Counted from the stretch's first letter, positions 41,637 to 50,920 are shown. The stretch is DNA of 64,000 nt from Streptomyces sp. ATexAB-D23 (GCF_000373645.1 NZ_KB892068.1:87369-151368), one strand, 5' to 3'. The notes: generated by a model not told the origin, from the sequence alone. Made by a program: numbers and translations.

Positions 41637-44411
41637 ATGACACTCCTGACACCCGACACCGCCCCCCGTCCGCCCGACGTGTGGGAACCCGGGCACCGCT
41701 TCCTGCTCCGTGCGGCCGGCCTGCCCCTGGAGACCGTCCGGGGCCTGCGCTGCCCCGGAACCGGCGACTGGGCGAACGAGGTCCTGGAACTGGAGCAGTG
41801 GCTGACCGCCGAGGGCGCCGCGCTCAGCGAGCTGCTGCACGGGCTGCTCGGCGCCGCCGACGCGGCCGGCAGCGACGCCCGCCGCCTGCTGCTCACCCTC
41901 CGCCGCGAGGTCTTCAACAACCGTCTGCCCGCCGACCCCGGGGCCGCCGAGCGCCTGGTGACCGGGCTGGCCGAACCGGCCGGAGCACGGCTCGCCGGCT
42001 GGCTGGCCCGCCGGACCCGGTACCGCGATCTCCTGGCCCAGGGACCCGGGCTGCTGGCCGGGGAGATGCGGGCCGCGCGCCGGGCGCTGCGCGAGGCGCT
42101 GTCCGGGGACCGCCTCCGGCTGGGGCTGCTGCTGGCCTCGCCCACGCTGGACAGCAGGCTCGACGGCTACCTGAAGGACACGAGCGCCGAGCCGGGCAAG
42201 CGGATGCGGAAGATCGAGCGTTCGGCGCTCACGTACCTCTACCGCACCGCGTGCAAGACGAGCCCCTTCAGCACCCTGACCGCCGTCGCCACCGGCACCT
42301 TCGACGCCGGCGCCCCGGACTCCGCTCCCCCCGCCCTGCGCGTCGGCGAGGAGTGGACCAGCCATGTCCGGCTCAATGTCGTCGTCCTCGGCCGGCTGGC
42401 CGACCTGATCCTCGCCGACCCCGTGCGCCGCCAGGACCTCCCCGTCGTCCTCGCCCCGGGCTGGGGCCGCGACGAGGACCGCATCCGCTACGTCCGCCAG
42501 TGGGTGACCACGGGCGACGACAGCGCGGCCGTCACCTTCGACGCCGTACGCGACCGGCTGTTCTACCTCCGCAGCAGCGGCACCCTGGACCGGCTGCTCA
42601 CCTTCTTCTCCACCCACGAACGGCTGCGCCACCGGGACCTCGTGGACCTGCTGCGCACCGAGCGGGGCGCCGAGCCGGAAGAGGCCGAGCGTTACGCGGC
42701 CGCCCTGCTCCAACTCGGCATGGTGCAGGTGCCGGGCCTGCGCACCGATGTCCACAGCCCCGACCCGCTGCGCTCCTTCCAGCAGGCCCTGCGCGGTCTC
42801 GGGGCCCCCTGGGCGGACGCGGTCGCGGCGGGGCTGGACGGACCGGCCGCCTGCCTGGCCGCGTACCCCGGCGCCCCGCTCACCGAGCGGCGCACCCTGC
42901 TCCGCACGCTGCGCGCCCAGCTCCTGGACGTCCAGCGGGAGCTGGGAGCCGAGGACCCCGCGCTCCCGCAGACCCTGGTGTACGAGGACGTCAGTGCGGG
43001 CGAGGACCTGCCCGGCGGGCCCGGACCGCTGGCCGGTGCCACCGGACAGGCGCTGCGGCGGGTCGAGGGCATCCTCCCGATGTACGACATCACGCTGCCC
43101 CAGCGCATCACCCTGCGCGGCTTCTTCCTGGCCCGTCACAAAAGCGGCGGGCGCTGCGACGACCTGCTCGGCCTGGTGCACGACTTCCACGAGGACTTCT
43201 TCGACCAGTACATCTCCTTCACCTCCAAGCGCAGCGCCTTCGACGCCGACGGGGAGTACGTCCCCGAGGAGAACTGGCTCGGCCAGAGCGCCCTGCGCAC
43301 CCTGGACACCGCCCGGCGGCGCTTCGTCGCGGGTATGCGCGAGCAGTGGGAGAAGCACGGCGCGTCGGACGAGATCCGGCTCCCGGCCGGTCTCCTCGCC
43401 GAGGTGTCCGATGAACTCGCCCCGATCACACCGGACTTCACGCCGCAGAGCCACCACATCCAGGTCGCCGGGGCGGGCCCGGACGGGCAGCCGCTGGTCG
43501 TCCTCAACCGCTCGTACGGCGGCCTCGCCTTCCCCTTCAGCCGGTTCACCCATGTCTTCGACCCCGACGGCACGACCGCCCCGGACACCGCCCCCGGCCT
43601 CTCGGAGCGGCTGCGCGGCGAACTCCTGGCCCACGCACCCCAAGGCGCCGTGCTCGCCGAGCTGACCGGGGGGCCGATCACCACCAACCTCAATCTGCAC
43701 GAGCGGCTGACGAGCCACCAGATCGTCTGCCCCGGTGAGACCTCCACCGTCCCCGAGGACGCCCGCATCCACCTGGAGGACCTCTACCTCCAGCACGACG
43801 AGGACACCGACCGGCTCGTCCTGCGGTCCCGGCGGCTGGAGTGCGAGGTCGTCCCCGTCTACCTCGGCTACCTCGTGCCCGTCGCGCTGCCGGAGATCCC
43901 CCGCACCCTGCTGCTGCTCTCCCCGAGCACGATGACCCCCACCGACCCGTGGGGAGGCGTCCCCGAGGGCCCCGCCCACGACGGGGTCACCCGCAGGCCG
44001 CGCGTGGTCCACGACGGGGTCGTCATCAGCCGCCGCAGCTGGACGGCCGAGGCCCGCGTCCTGCCCGCCCGGACGCCCGGCGCCGACGAGGCGGAGTGGT
44101 TCCTCGGCTGGCGGCGCTGGCGGCGCACCCACCAGCTGCCCGCCCAGGTCTTCGCTACGGTCCTGCGCGAGGGGCGCCGCGCCCTGGGCGCCAAGCCCCT
44201 CTACGTCGACTTCGACAGCCCGTTGTCCCTGACCGCGTTCGACGCCCTGCTGGAACGCGGCCCCGGAGACTGTGTGGTCCTGCGGGAGGCGCTCCCGTCC
44301 GAGGACGCCCCGCACGTGATCTCCGAACAGGGGCACCACGTCGCCGAACTGGCCGTGGAAACCTTCACCTCCCGCCCGCGTACCGAGGACGGCCCGACAT
44401 GCCGGAACTGA
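41637..44411 (+). CDS. LanB-type dehydratase, glutamylation part (PF04738-like)
   Basis: 924 aa; ATG at 41637. The family hallmark KTSPFSTLTAVATGTF lies near residue 205, with other conserved parts at LTLRREVFNNRLP, SRLDGYLKDTSAEPGKRM and RHKSGGRCDDLLGLVHDFHE. This is the N-terminal half of class I lantibiotic dehydratases, encoded separately as in thiopeptide pathways (TbtB) and goadsporin (GodF). It activates Ser/Thr hydroxyls of the core by transferring glutamate from glutamyl-tRNA. The next gene, which overlaps by 13 bases, supplies the elimination part. With so many Ser/Thr in the precursors, it could install many dehydro residues. Confidence 0.9.
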   Translation: MTLLTPDTAPRPPDVWEPGHRFLLRAAGLPLETVRGLRCPGTGDWANEVLELEQWLTAEGAALSELLHGLLGAADAAGSDARRLLLTLRREVFNNRLPADPGAAERLVTGLAEPAGARLAGWLARRTRYRDLLAQGPGLLAGEMRAARRALREALSGDRLRLGLLLASPTLDSRLDGYLKDTSAEPGKRMRKIERSALTYLYRTACKTSPFSTLTAVATGTFDAGAPDSAPPALRVGEEWTSHVRLNVVVLGRLADLILADPVRRQDLPVVLAPGWGRDEDRIRYVRQWVTTGDDSAAVTFDAVRDRLFYLRSSGTLDRLLTFFSTHERLRHRDLVDLLRTERGAEPEEAERYAAALLQLGMVQVPGLRTDVHSPDPLRSFQQALRGLGAPWADAVAAGLDGPAACLAAYPGAPLTERRTLLRTLRAQLLDVQRELGAEDPALPQTLVYEDVSAGEDLPGGPGPLAGATGQALRRVEGILPMYDITLPQRITLRGFFLARHKSGGRCDDLLGLVHDFHEDFFDQYISFTSKRSAFDADGEYVPEENWLGQSALRTLDTARRRFVAGMREQWEKHGASDEIRLPAGLLAEVSDELAPITPDFTPQSHHIQVAGAGPDGQPLVVLNRSYGGLAFPFSRFTHVFDPDGTTAPDTAPGLSERLRGELLAHAPQGAVLAELTGGPITTNLNLHERLTSHQIVCPGETSTVPEDARIHLEDLYLQHDEDTDRLVLRSRRLECEVVPVYLGYLVPVALPEIPRTLLLLSPSTMTPTDPWGGVPEGPAHDGVTRRPRVVHDGVVISRRSWTAEARVLPARTPGADEAEWFLGWRRWRRTHQLPAQVFATVLREGRRALGAKPLYVDFDSPLSLTAFDALLERGPGDCVVLREALPSEDAPHVISEQGHHVAELAVETFTSRPRTEDGPTCRN

Positions 44412-45562
44412 TCTCGTCCAGCCCCGCCGCCCGCCCCGTCGACACGGAGCGGGGGGAGTGGATCGCCCTGCACGTCTTCTACGCGGCCAGCCCCCGGCCG
44501 ATGCTGGTCAACTGCGTGCGGCCGCTGGTCGCCGAGCTGACCGCCGAGGGGCTGCTGGCCGGCCACTTCTTCATCAACTACTGGCTGGAGGGGCCGCACG
44601 TCCGGCTCCGGCTGCGCCCCGCGAGCCCCGAGGCCGCTCCCGAGGTGCGGCGCCGCGCCGAGGAGGCCCTGACCGCCTTCCTCCGCACCCGGCCCGCCCT
44701 CTACGAGGTCGACTCCGGGTTCCTCAAGGACTTCTACAACGCCCTGTTCGACATCGAGTTCCCCGGCGAGGACCGGGGCCTGTACATGGGCGAGGACGGC
44801 CGGATGAACCTGCGGCCGAACAACTCCTTCAGCCTGGAGCCGTACGCCCCCGAGTACGCCAAGTACGGCGGCCCGGCCGGCGTCGAGCTGGCCGAGTGGC
44901 ACTTCCGGCACTCCAGCGACCTGGTCATCGACGCCTTCCGCACCATGAACCTCCACCTGCGGACCGTGCTGCTGGGCACCTCCGCCCAGCTGATGATGGT
45001 CATGGCGAGCTGCTTCCTGCCGGAGGAGGACCGGCTCGCCGACTACCTCGACGGCTACTACGCGTTCTGGCACCGCGCGTTCCCCGGCACCGGCTTCATC
45101 GGATCGCAGGAGTACGAGCGCAACTACGCGCAGATGGCACCCGCCCTGGGGAGCCGCTTCGCCGCGATCCGCTCCGCCGTAGCCGCAGGTGAGCTGGGCC
45201 GGCTGCCGTCCTTCCTGCGCGGCTGGGCGGAACACTGCCTGGAGCTGCGGGACCGCGTCGCCGATCTCGCCACCCGGGGCGAACTCCTCTTCCCGGTCTG
45301 GGACGGGCCCGCCCGCGAGGACACCGGCCAGCAGCGTTCCAAGCCGGCCGAGGCGGCCCCCCTGGAGAAGCTCACCCATGTGCCGGCCGTCCTGCCCCGG
45401 CTGCTCTCCCCTTACATGCACATGACCAACAACCGGCTGCATGTGACGATCCGCGACGAGGCCTACCTCTCCTTCGTCCTGGGCCAGGTGCTGCGCGAGC
45501 CGGCGGGCCCGGCCGGTGCCGTGGCGGACGACGCCGGTACGGACACGGCGGCGGGCGCGTGA
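44399..45562 (+). CDS. PF14028-type protein: glutamate elimination or thiopeptide cyclase
   Basis: 387 aa; ATG at 44399. The signature WIALHVFYAASPRPMLVNCV, then FFINYWLEGPHVRLRLRP near the start and SPYMHMTNNRLHV near the end match the thiopeptide-type bacteriocin biosynthesis domain. In thiopeptide pathways one such protein eliminates glutamate to form Dha/Dhb and a second makes the central pyridine; goadsporin has only the eliminase. This is the only such protein in the cluster, so elimination is the necessary job and it is unclear if it also cyclises. It overlaps both neighbours (13 and 4 bases). Confidence 0.87.
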   Translation: MPELISSSPAARPVDTERGEWIALHVFYAASPRPMLVNCVRPLVAELTAEGLLAGHFFINYWLEGPHVRLRLRPASPEAAPEVRRRAEEALTAFLRTRPALYEVDSGFLKDFYNALFDIEFPGEDRGLYMGEDGRMNLRPNNSFSLEPYAPEYAKYGGPAGVELAEWHFRHSSDLVIDAFRTMNLHLRTVLLGTSAQLMMVMASCFLPEEDRLADYLDGYYAFWHRAFPGTGFIGSQEYERNYAQMAPALGSRFAAIRSAVAAGELGRLPSFLRGWAEHCLELRDRVADLATRGELLFPVWDGPAREDTGQQRSKPAEAAPLEKLTHVPAVLPRLLSPYMHMTNNRLHVTIRDEAYLSFVLGQVLREPAGPAGAVADDAGTDTAAGA

Positions 45563-46677
45563 ACCCGGCGACCGACCGCGCGCGGGCCGCCGCCCGCGCG
45601 TACCGGCCCGCGCTCGGGCCCGGGGTCCTCATCAGCCCGCCCCTGCTGCGCGGGCCCCGCACGGTGTACCTGCTCAAGCACCCCGTGAGCGGCGCCGCGT
45701 TCGAGGTCGGGCCCAAGGAGCACTTCCTCATCTCCCGCCTCGACGGCACCCGCACCCTCGACGACCTCGCACCCGCCTACGCCGAGCGCTTCGGCCGCCG
45801 GCTCGCCGAGGAGCACTGGAACAGGCTCCTGGGCCTCCTCGGCACCCGGAGCCTGCTGGCGGGCGCCCCCGACCCGCCGCCCGCCGCCCCGGCCCCGGCC
45901 CGCACGGGCGGCTTCTGGGCCGGCACCCGCCTCCTGGTCGCCGACGCCGACGCGACCACCGCCCGGCTGCACCGCGTGCTGCGCCCCCTGCTCCACCGGG
46001 CCGTCCAGCTCCCCCTGCTGGCAGCCGTCCTGGTCACCGTCGTGGCCCTGGTCCTGAACGCCGGGGAACTCCTCGACGGCACGGCCCGGCTGGTCCGGGA
46101 GCCGGCCGCCCTGGTGGCCGTCGCCCTGTTCCTGTGGTTCAGCATCACCCTGCACGAACTGGCCCATGGCATCGCCGCCCAGCACTACGGCGGCCGGGTC
46201 ACCGAGATCGGGCTGCGCTGGCGGCTCCCGGCGGCGATGCTCTACTGCACCGTCGACAACTACCTCTTCATCCCCGGTCTGCGCGCCCGGCTCGTCATCG
46301 CCGGGGCGGGCGCGCACCTCAACATGGTGCTGCTGCTGCCCTTCGCCCTCTGGTGGTCCCTGCTGCCCCACGGCGACCCCACCAGGGCGCTGCTGGCCGG
46401 ACTCCTGCTGCTCGGCGCCGTCCAGGGGCTCAGCAACCTCGTCCCCCTGCCCCCGCTCGACGGCTACCGCATGCTCGGCCATCTGCTCGGCACCGCACGC
46501 CTGGCCCCGGAGACCCGTACGTACCTGGCGCTGCGCCGAAGCGACGCGGGCGCCGCGGCCGCGTACCCGCGCCGGGCCCGGCGTCTCTACACGGCGTACG
46601 CCGCCGGCTTCGCCGTGCTCGTCCTCCTCGCCGCGGCCGGCACCTGCACCGCGGCGTACCTGCTCCTGACGGGGTGA
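45559..46677 (+). CDS. M50 site-2-type membrane protease with PqqD-like N-terminus
   Basis: 372 aa; GTG at 45559 overlaps the preceding stop. Residues about 30-95 (GPRTVYLLKHPVSGAAFEVG, then FLISRLDGTRTLDDLAPAY) look like a PqqD-type peptide-binding RRE. Five or six hydrophobic helices follow, with the zinc motif HELAHG (His199-Glu200-His203) and the third-ligand motif NLVPLPPLDGYRM. The combination of a leader-recognising RRE with an intramembrane M50 protease suggests that it removes the leader or matures the peptide at the membrane, right before export by the adjacent ABC transporter. It is not a standard thiopeptide enzyme; leader removal is inference. Confidence 0.83.
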   Translation: MNPATDRARAAARAYRPALGPGVLISPPLLRGPRTVYLLKHPVSGAAFEVGPKEHFLISRLDGTRTLDDLAPAYAERFGRRLAEEHWNRLLGLLGTRSLLAGAPDPPPAAPAPARTGGFWAGTRLLVADADATTARLHRVLRPLLHRAVQLPLLAAVLVTVVALVLNAGELLDGTARLVREPAALVAVALFLWFSITLHELAHGIAAQHYGGRVTEIGLRWRLPAAMLYCTVDNYLFIPGLRARLVIAGAGAHLNMVLLLPFALWWSLLPHGDPTRALLAGLLLLGAVQGLSNLVPLPPLDGYRMLGHLLGTARLAPETRTYLALRRSDAGAAAAYPRRARRLYTAYAAGFAVLVLLAAAGTCTAAYLLLTG

Positions 46678-46731
46678 CCCGAGGTGACCGCACCGCGCGC
46701 ACATCCCCGACCGGAAGGAAACACGCACCAC

Positions 46732-47724
46732 ATGAGTGAGGTACAGGCGATGCCAAGCACCCCCGGCCAGGACGGCCCCCCGGCCCCCGCCGTCCACGTC
46801 CGGCACGTCTCCAAGCGGTACGGAGAACGCCAGGCCCTGGACGACGTGTCGCTGGAGATCGGACGGGGCGAGTTCTTCGGCCTGCTCGGCCCCAACGGCG
46901 CGGGAAAATCGACCCTGGTGGAGATCATGGAGGGGCTGCGCCGGGCCGACAGCGGCACGGTCGCCCTCTTCGGGGAATCCCCCTGGCCCCGCAACACCGC
47001 GCTGCTCCCCCGCGTCGGCGTACAGACCCAGTCCTCCGCGTTCTTCGTCCGGCAGAAGGCCCACGAGCACCTGCGTACCGTCGCCGCCCTCTACGGCGCC
47101 CCCCGCGACGCCGTGGACGCCACCCTGGAGTCCGTCGGGCTCACCGAGCAGCGCGACATCCAGGTGGAGAGCCTCTCCGGCGGGCAGCGCCAGCGCCTCG
47201 CCATCGCCTCCGCCCTGGTCCACGGCCCCGAGCTGATCTTCCTGGACGAGCCGACCGCCGCCCTCGACCCGCAGGCCCGCCGGGACCTGTGGGAGGTGCT
47301 GCGCGCGCTGAAGGCGCAGGGCCGCACCATCGTCTACACCACCCACCACCTGGACGAGGCGGAAGCCCTCTGCGACCGCATCGCGATCCTCGTGGACGGG
47401 CGGATCGCGGTCACCGACACCCCGCACAACCTCATCGGCGGATTCAAGGCACCCAGCCGGCTGATGCTGCCGCTCGGCCGCCTCGGCGAGGAGGAGGCGG
47501 CGGCCATCCCCGGCGTCGACCGGGTCACCGTCCAGGGCGGCTCCCTCGTCCTGGAGACCCGCGAGGCCGGCCGGGTCCTCAGCGCCGTCGACAAGCTGAC
47601 CGGCCTCGACGGCATCCAGACCCGCACCGCCGGCCTGGAGGACGTCTACCTCGACCTCACGGCACGGCTCACCCGCCCCCCGCAGTCCCCCCGGGACGCC
47701 GACACCACGGAGCACCAGCCATGA
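46732..47724 (+). CDS. ABC transporter ATP-binding protein (peptide export)
   Basis: 330 aa from the ATG at 46732, preceded by GGAAGGAAAC; a GTG at 46684 would extend it by 16 residues. Walker A is GPNGAGKST, the signature LSGGQRQRLAIA, Walker B LIFLDEPTAALDP and the switch His is in YTTHHLDEAEAL. The C-terminal extension is of the DrrA/CcmA type used for drug and peptide export. It pairs with the permease gene, which overlaps its end (ATGA). In this cluster it should export the mature peptide or confer self-resistance. Confidence 0.93.
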   Translation: MSEVQAMPSTPGQDGPPAPAVHVRHVSKRYGERQALDDVSLEIGRGEFFGLLGPNGAGKSTLVEIMEGLRRADSGTVALFGESPWPRNTALLPRVGVQTQSSAFFVRQKAHEHLRTVAALYGAPRDAVDATLESVGLTEQRDIQVESLSGGQRQRLAIASALVHGPELIFLDEPTAALDPQARRDLWEVLRALKAQGRTIVYTTHHLDEAEALCDRIAILVDGRIAVTDTPHNLIGGFKAPSRLMLPLGRLGEEEAAAIPGVDRVTVQGGSLVLETREAGRVLSAVDKLTGLDGIQTRTAGLEDVYLDLTARLTRPPQSPRDADTTEHQP

Positions 47725-48476
47725 GCGCCTACGCCGCACTGGCCGCAGCGGGCTACCGCGCCCAGATCCGCGACAAGACCACCCTCTTCTTCACCTTCGC
47801 CTTCCCGCTGCTCTTCCTCGTCGTCTTCGGCCTGATCTTCCGCGGCCAGGACGTCGAGGAGAGCGGCCTGTCCTACCTCTCGTACACCGCCGCCGGGGTG
47901 CTGTCCTGGGGCGTCGCCAACGCCGCCGTCTTCGGGATCGCCTTCACCCTGATGCAGTGGCGGACCGACGACATCCTGCGCCTGATCCGGATGTCCCCGG
48001 CCCCCCTCTCCGCCGTCATCGGCTCCCGATACGTCATCGCCCTGGCCGTCGGCGCCGTGCAGTCGCTGCTGTTCGTCGGCGTCGCCATGCTGCCGCTGTT
48101 CGGTCTCGAACCGGCCTCCGGATGGCCCCTGCTGATCCCGGTGCTCCTCCTCGGCGTCACCACCTTCCTGCTGCTCGGCGTCATCATCGGCTCCTTCGCC
48201 GACACCCCCGAGTCCGTGGCCGCCGTCGCCAACTTCCTGATGCTGCCGATGGCGTTCCTGTCCGGCTCCTTCTTCCCGCTGGACTCGATGCCGTCCTGGC
48301 TGCAACACGTCTCCGTGGTCCTGCCGCTGCGCTACCTCAACGACGCCGTGTCCCACGCGCTCGCCGGACGCGGGGACCTCTCCGACGTCTGGGTGGGCTG
48401 CGCCGGACTCGTCGTCTTCGCCCTGGTCTTCGGCGTCGCCGCCGTCAAGACCTTCCGCTGGACGAGGTCCTCATGA
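47721..48476 (+). CDS. ABC-2 type transporter permease
   Basis: 251 aa; ATG at 47721 overlaps the ATPase gene stop. Six hydrophobic helices are seen (for example FTFAFPLLFLVVFGLIF and VVFALVFGVAAVKTF), with the ABC-2 family block FLMLPMAFLSGSFFPLDSMP before the fifth helix. It forms the membrane channel for the ATPase at 46732-47724. The second YcaO gene overlaps its stop by four bases, so exporter and enzyme are in one operon. Confidence 0.92.
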   Translation: MSAYAALAAAGYRAQIRDKTTLFFTFAFPLLFLVVFGLIFRGQDVEESGLSYLSYTAAGVLSWGVANAAVFGIAFTLMQWRTDDILRLIRMSPAPLSAVIGSRYVIALAVGAVQSLLFVGVAMLPLFGLEPASGWPLLIPVLLLGVTTFLLLGVIIGSFADTPESVAAVANFLMLPMAFLSGSFFPLDSMPSWLQHVSVVLPLRYLNDAVSHALAGRGDLSDVWVGCAGLVVFALVFGVAAVKTFRWTRSS

Positions 48477-50440
48477 GCACCCCCACGCGCACAGCCCCCG
48501 CCGCCCCGGCCCCCGTGCCCATGGACCTGGCCCGCACCGCGCTCCACACCGCCCTGGCCGGCCGCGCCGGGCGCGACGTCCCCGTGGTCCCGGTCGGCGC
48601 CACCGACGCCACCGCCGCCCTCGGCGACCGGGGCGCCCCGGACCCCTGGGCGGCCGAACGCCCCGGCGCCCGCGTCCACCTCACCGCCTCCGCCGTCCTG
48701 ATCGGCCCCTGGGGCGGCGACGGCACCGCCCCCGCCTGCGGGCGCTGCCTCGCGATGCGCTGGCAGCGCCTGCGCAGCCGCAGCGAACGGGACGCCCTGG
48801 AGACCGGAGGCCCCGACGGGCCCCGCCCCACGGGCGCCTGGCCACTGCTCACCGACCACGCCTACGACGCCGTGGCCGCGCTGTGCCGCGCGCTGCTCGA
48901 CGGCCCCGGCGCCGAACCGCCCGCCACCGGCCCGGCCGACCGGCTCCTGCCCCAGGTCACCCGGCTCGACCTGACGACCCTCCAGGTACGGACGTACCCC
49001 CTGCTCGCCGACCCCCTCTGCCCCGACTGCGCCCCGCCGCCCGCCCCCGCCGGGCCCCGTCCGCTCACCCTCGTCGCCCGCCCCAAACCCGACCCGGACG
49101 GCTACCGGATGCGCCCCGCGTCCGCGTACCCGCTGCCGGAAGAAGCCCTGGCCAACCCCGTCTGCGGGATGCTCGGCGGCGGCACCTGGAACGACGTCAC
49201 CTCGCCGACGACGGCTCCCGTCGCGGGCAGCGTCTTCGTCCGGGGCTACGCCGGGCTCAACGACGTCACCTGGAGCGGCCAGGAGAACGCCTTCTCCACC
49301 AGCCGCACCCTGGCCTTCCTGGAGGGCCTGGAACGCTACGCGGGAACCCACCGGCGCGGCCGGACCACCCCCGTCACCGGCTCCTGGACGGAGCTGAAGG
49401 CCGACGCGCTCGACCCCGCCGTGTGCGGTCTCTACGACCCGGGCACCTACCGTGACGACCCGCTCGTCGACCCCTTCGACCCGGACCGCGCCATCCCGTG
49501 GGAGTGGGGCTGGTCCCTGCGCGACGACAAGCCCGTCCTCGTCCCGTCCCGGCTCGTCTACTACAGCGCCGGACTGGCCGCCGACAACTTCGTCTTCGAG
49601 TGCTCCAACGGCTGCGCCATCGGCGGTGGCCTGGAGGAGGCCGTACTCGGCGGTCTCCTCGAACTCGTGGAGCGGGACGCCTTCCTCAACGCCTGGTACG
49701 GCGACGCCCGGCTCACCGAGATCGACCTGGCCACCGTCGGCGGACGGGCCGCGCCCGCCATGGCCGAACGCGCCGCGCTCCAGGGCTACGACATCCACGC
49801 CCTGGACAACCGCGTCGACCTGGCCGTCCCCGTCGTGACCGCGCTCGCCGTACGCCGCGACGGCGGCCCCGGCGCCCTCTCCTTCGCCGCGGCCGCCTCG
49901 CTGGACCCACGGGCAGCCGTCGAGGGCGCCCTCTCCGAAGTCCTCACCTACATCCCGCACCTCTCCCGCCAGACCGAGGAGCGCCGAGACGAACTGGAGG
50001 CGATGGCCGACGACTTCGAGCGGGTGCGCCACCTCAAGGACCACGCCCAGCTCTACGGGCTGCCCAGGATGACCGCCCACGCCGACAGCTACCTCCGCCC
50101 CCTGGCCGTACGCCCCTTCGGCGAGGTCTACCGGGACTGGGAGACCACCGGCCGTCCCCGGACCGGCGACCTGCGGGACGATCTGCGGGCCGTCATCGAC
50201 GAACTCGACCGCGCCGGACACGACGTGATCGTCGTCGACCAGACCACCCCGGAACAGGAACGCATGGGCCTGCGCACCGTCGCCACCCTCGCCCCCGGGC
50301 TCCTGCCGATCGACTTCGGCTGGAACCGCCGCCGCGCCCCCTTCATGCCCCGCCTGCGCACCGCGCTCCGCCGGGGCGGCCACCGCACCACGGACCTGAC
50401 CGAGGCGGAGATGCGCATGGTGCCGCACCCCTTCCCTTAG
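48473..50440 (+). CDS. YcaO-domain protein (second paralogue)
   Basis: 655 aa; ATG at 48473. The layout is the same as the first YcaO: an N-terminal region with CGRCLAMRW and CPDCAPPP cysteine pairs, and a C-terminal YcaO domain with SNGCAIGGGLEEAVLGGLLE, LVERDAFLNAWYGD and the tail MRMVPHPFP. The Pro-rich tail suggests a real azoline-forming enzyme, not a thioamide synthase. It is the last gene of the operon and converges on the first precursor gene. Two similar YcaO enzymes may divide the work, for example thiazoles against oxazoles or different regions of the core; this is inference. Confidence 0.9.
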   Translation: MSTPTRTAPAAPAPVPMDLARTALHTALAGRAGRDVPVVPVGATDATAALGDRGAPDPWAAERPGARVHLTASAVLIGPWGGDGTAPACGRCLAMRWQRLRSRSERDALETGGPDGPRPTGAWPLLTDHAYDAVAALCRALLDGPGAEPPATGPADRLLPQVTRLDLTTLQVRTYPLLADPLCPDCAPPPAPAGPRPLTLVARPKPDPDGYRMRPASAYPLPEEALANPVCGMLGGGTWNDVTSPTTAPVAGSVFVRGYAGLNDVTWSGQENAFSTSRTLAFLEGLERYAGTHRRGRTTPVTGSWTELKADALDPAVCGLYDPGTYRDDPLVDPFDPDRAIPWEWGWSLRDDKPVLVPSRLVYYSAGLAADNFVFECSNGCAIGGGLEEAVLGGLLELVERDAFLNAWYGDARLTEIDLATVGGRAAPAMAERAALQGYDIHALDNRVDLAVPVVTALAVRRDGGPGALSFAAAASLDPRAAVEGALSEVLTYIPHLSRQTEERRDELEAMADDFERVRHLKDHAQLYGLPRMTAHADSYLRPLAVRPFGEVYRDWETTGRPRTGDLRDDLRAVIDELDRAGHDVIVVDQTTPEQERMGLRTVATLAPGLLPIDFGWNRRRAPFMPRLRTALRRGGHRTTDLTEAEMRMVPHPFP

Positions 50441-50468
50441 CGGTGCCCGCCGGCCGAGGACGGCGAGA

Positions 50469-50506
50469 CGCCCGGTACCCGTCGGAAGGGAGCCGGATAC
50501 CGGGCG
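50469..50506. terminator. Hairpin between the YcaO and precursor genes
   Basis: The arms CGCCCGGTA (50469-50477) and TACCGGGCG (50498-50506) pair perfectly around a 20-base loop. It lies between the ends of the converging YcaO and precursor-1 genes, so it is a probable bidirectional terminator. A copy is found after precursor 2. Confidence 0.75.
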
Positions 50507-50544
50507 CACGCACACCGCCTGCCGGCAGCGCTGCCGACGTGAGG

Positions 50545-50715
50545 TCAGGCGGAGCAGGAGGTGGTGCTGGTGGTGGAGCTGCACGTCGACGTCGAGCTAC
50601 AGCTCGTGGAACCGGCGAGCACGACCTCGCTGGCGTCCGAGTAGTCGGAGATCTCGAAGGTCTCCGCCTCCAGCTCAAGGATCTCGTCGGCGAGGGTGCT
50701 CAGGTTCTTCTCCAT
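50545..50715 (-). CDS. RiPP precursor peptide 1 (thiazolylpeptide-type)
   Basis: 56 aa; ATG at 50715 with the strong RBS CCGGAGGAGAC upstream. The leader of about 35 residues is acidic and helical (LADEILELEAETFEISDYSD, then ASEVVLAG). It is followed by a tail made only of Ser, Thr and Cys except a final Ala; it ends SCSSTSTCSSTTSTTSCSA. This is the pattern of thiazolylpeptide-type bacteriocin precursors, but with no hydrophobic residue at all in the core. Three Cys can become thiazoles; the 17 hydroxyl residues can become oxazoles, Dha or Dhb. It differs from precursor 2 only at one core position (Cys39 here, Thr there). Confidence 0.9.
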   Translation of the reverse strand: MEKNLSTLADEILELEAETFEISDYSDASEVVLAGSTSCSSTSTCSSTTSTTSCSA

Positions 50716-50920
50716 GATGTCTCCTCCGGTCCGGGGCCACCGTCTCCGGAGGCCGCCACCTGCGTACGCCCCGGCGGGGTGTACGCCATCCATTGCACCG
50801 CCCGGCGCTCACCGCTCGGCATGCCTCCCGCACACACCTCACTGACACCTCACGCCAGTGCCCCGACGAGCAGCCCCGGAGCCCCATGACCCGCCCTTCC
50901 CCGCCCCGCGTACAGCGCGA

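Noticed and set aside
48473..50440. Second YcaO as a thioamide synthase (TfuA-partner type)
   Set aside because: No TfuA gene is present and the C-terminal Pro-rich PHPFP tail fits azoline-forming YcaO enzymes.
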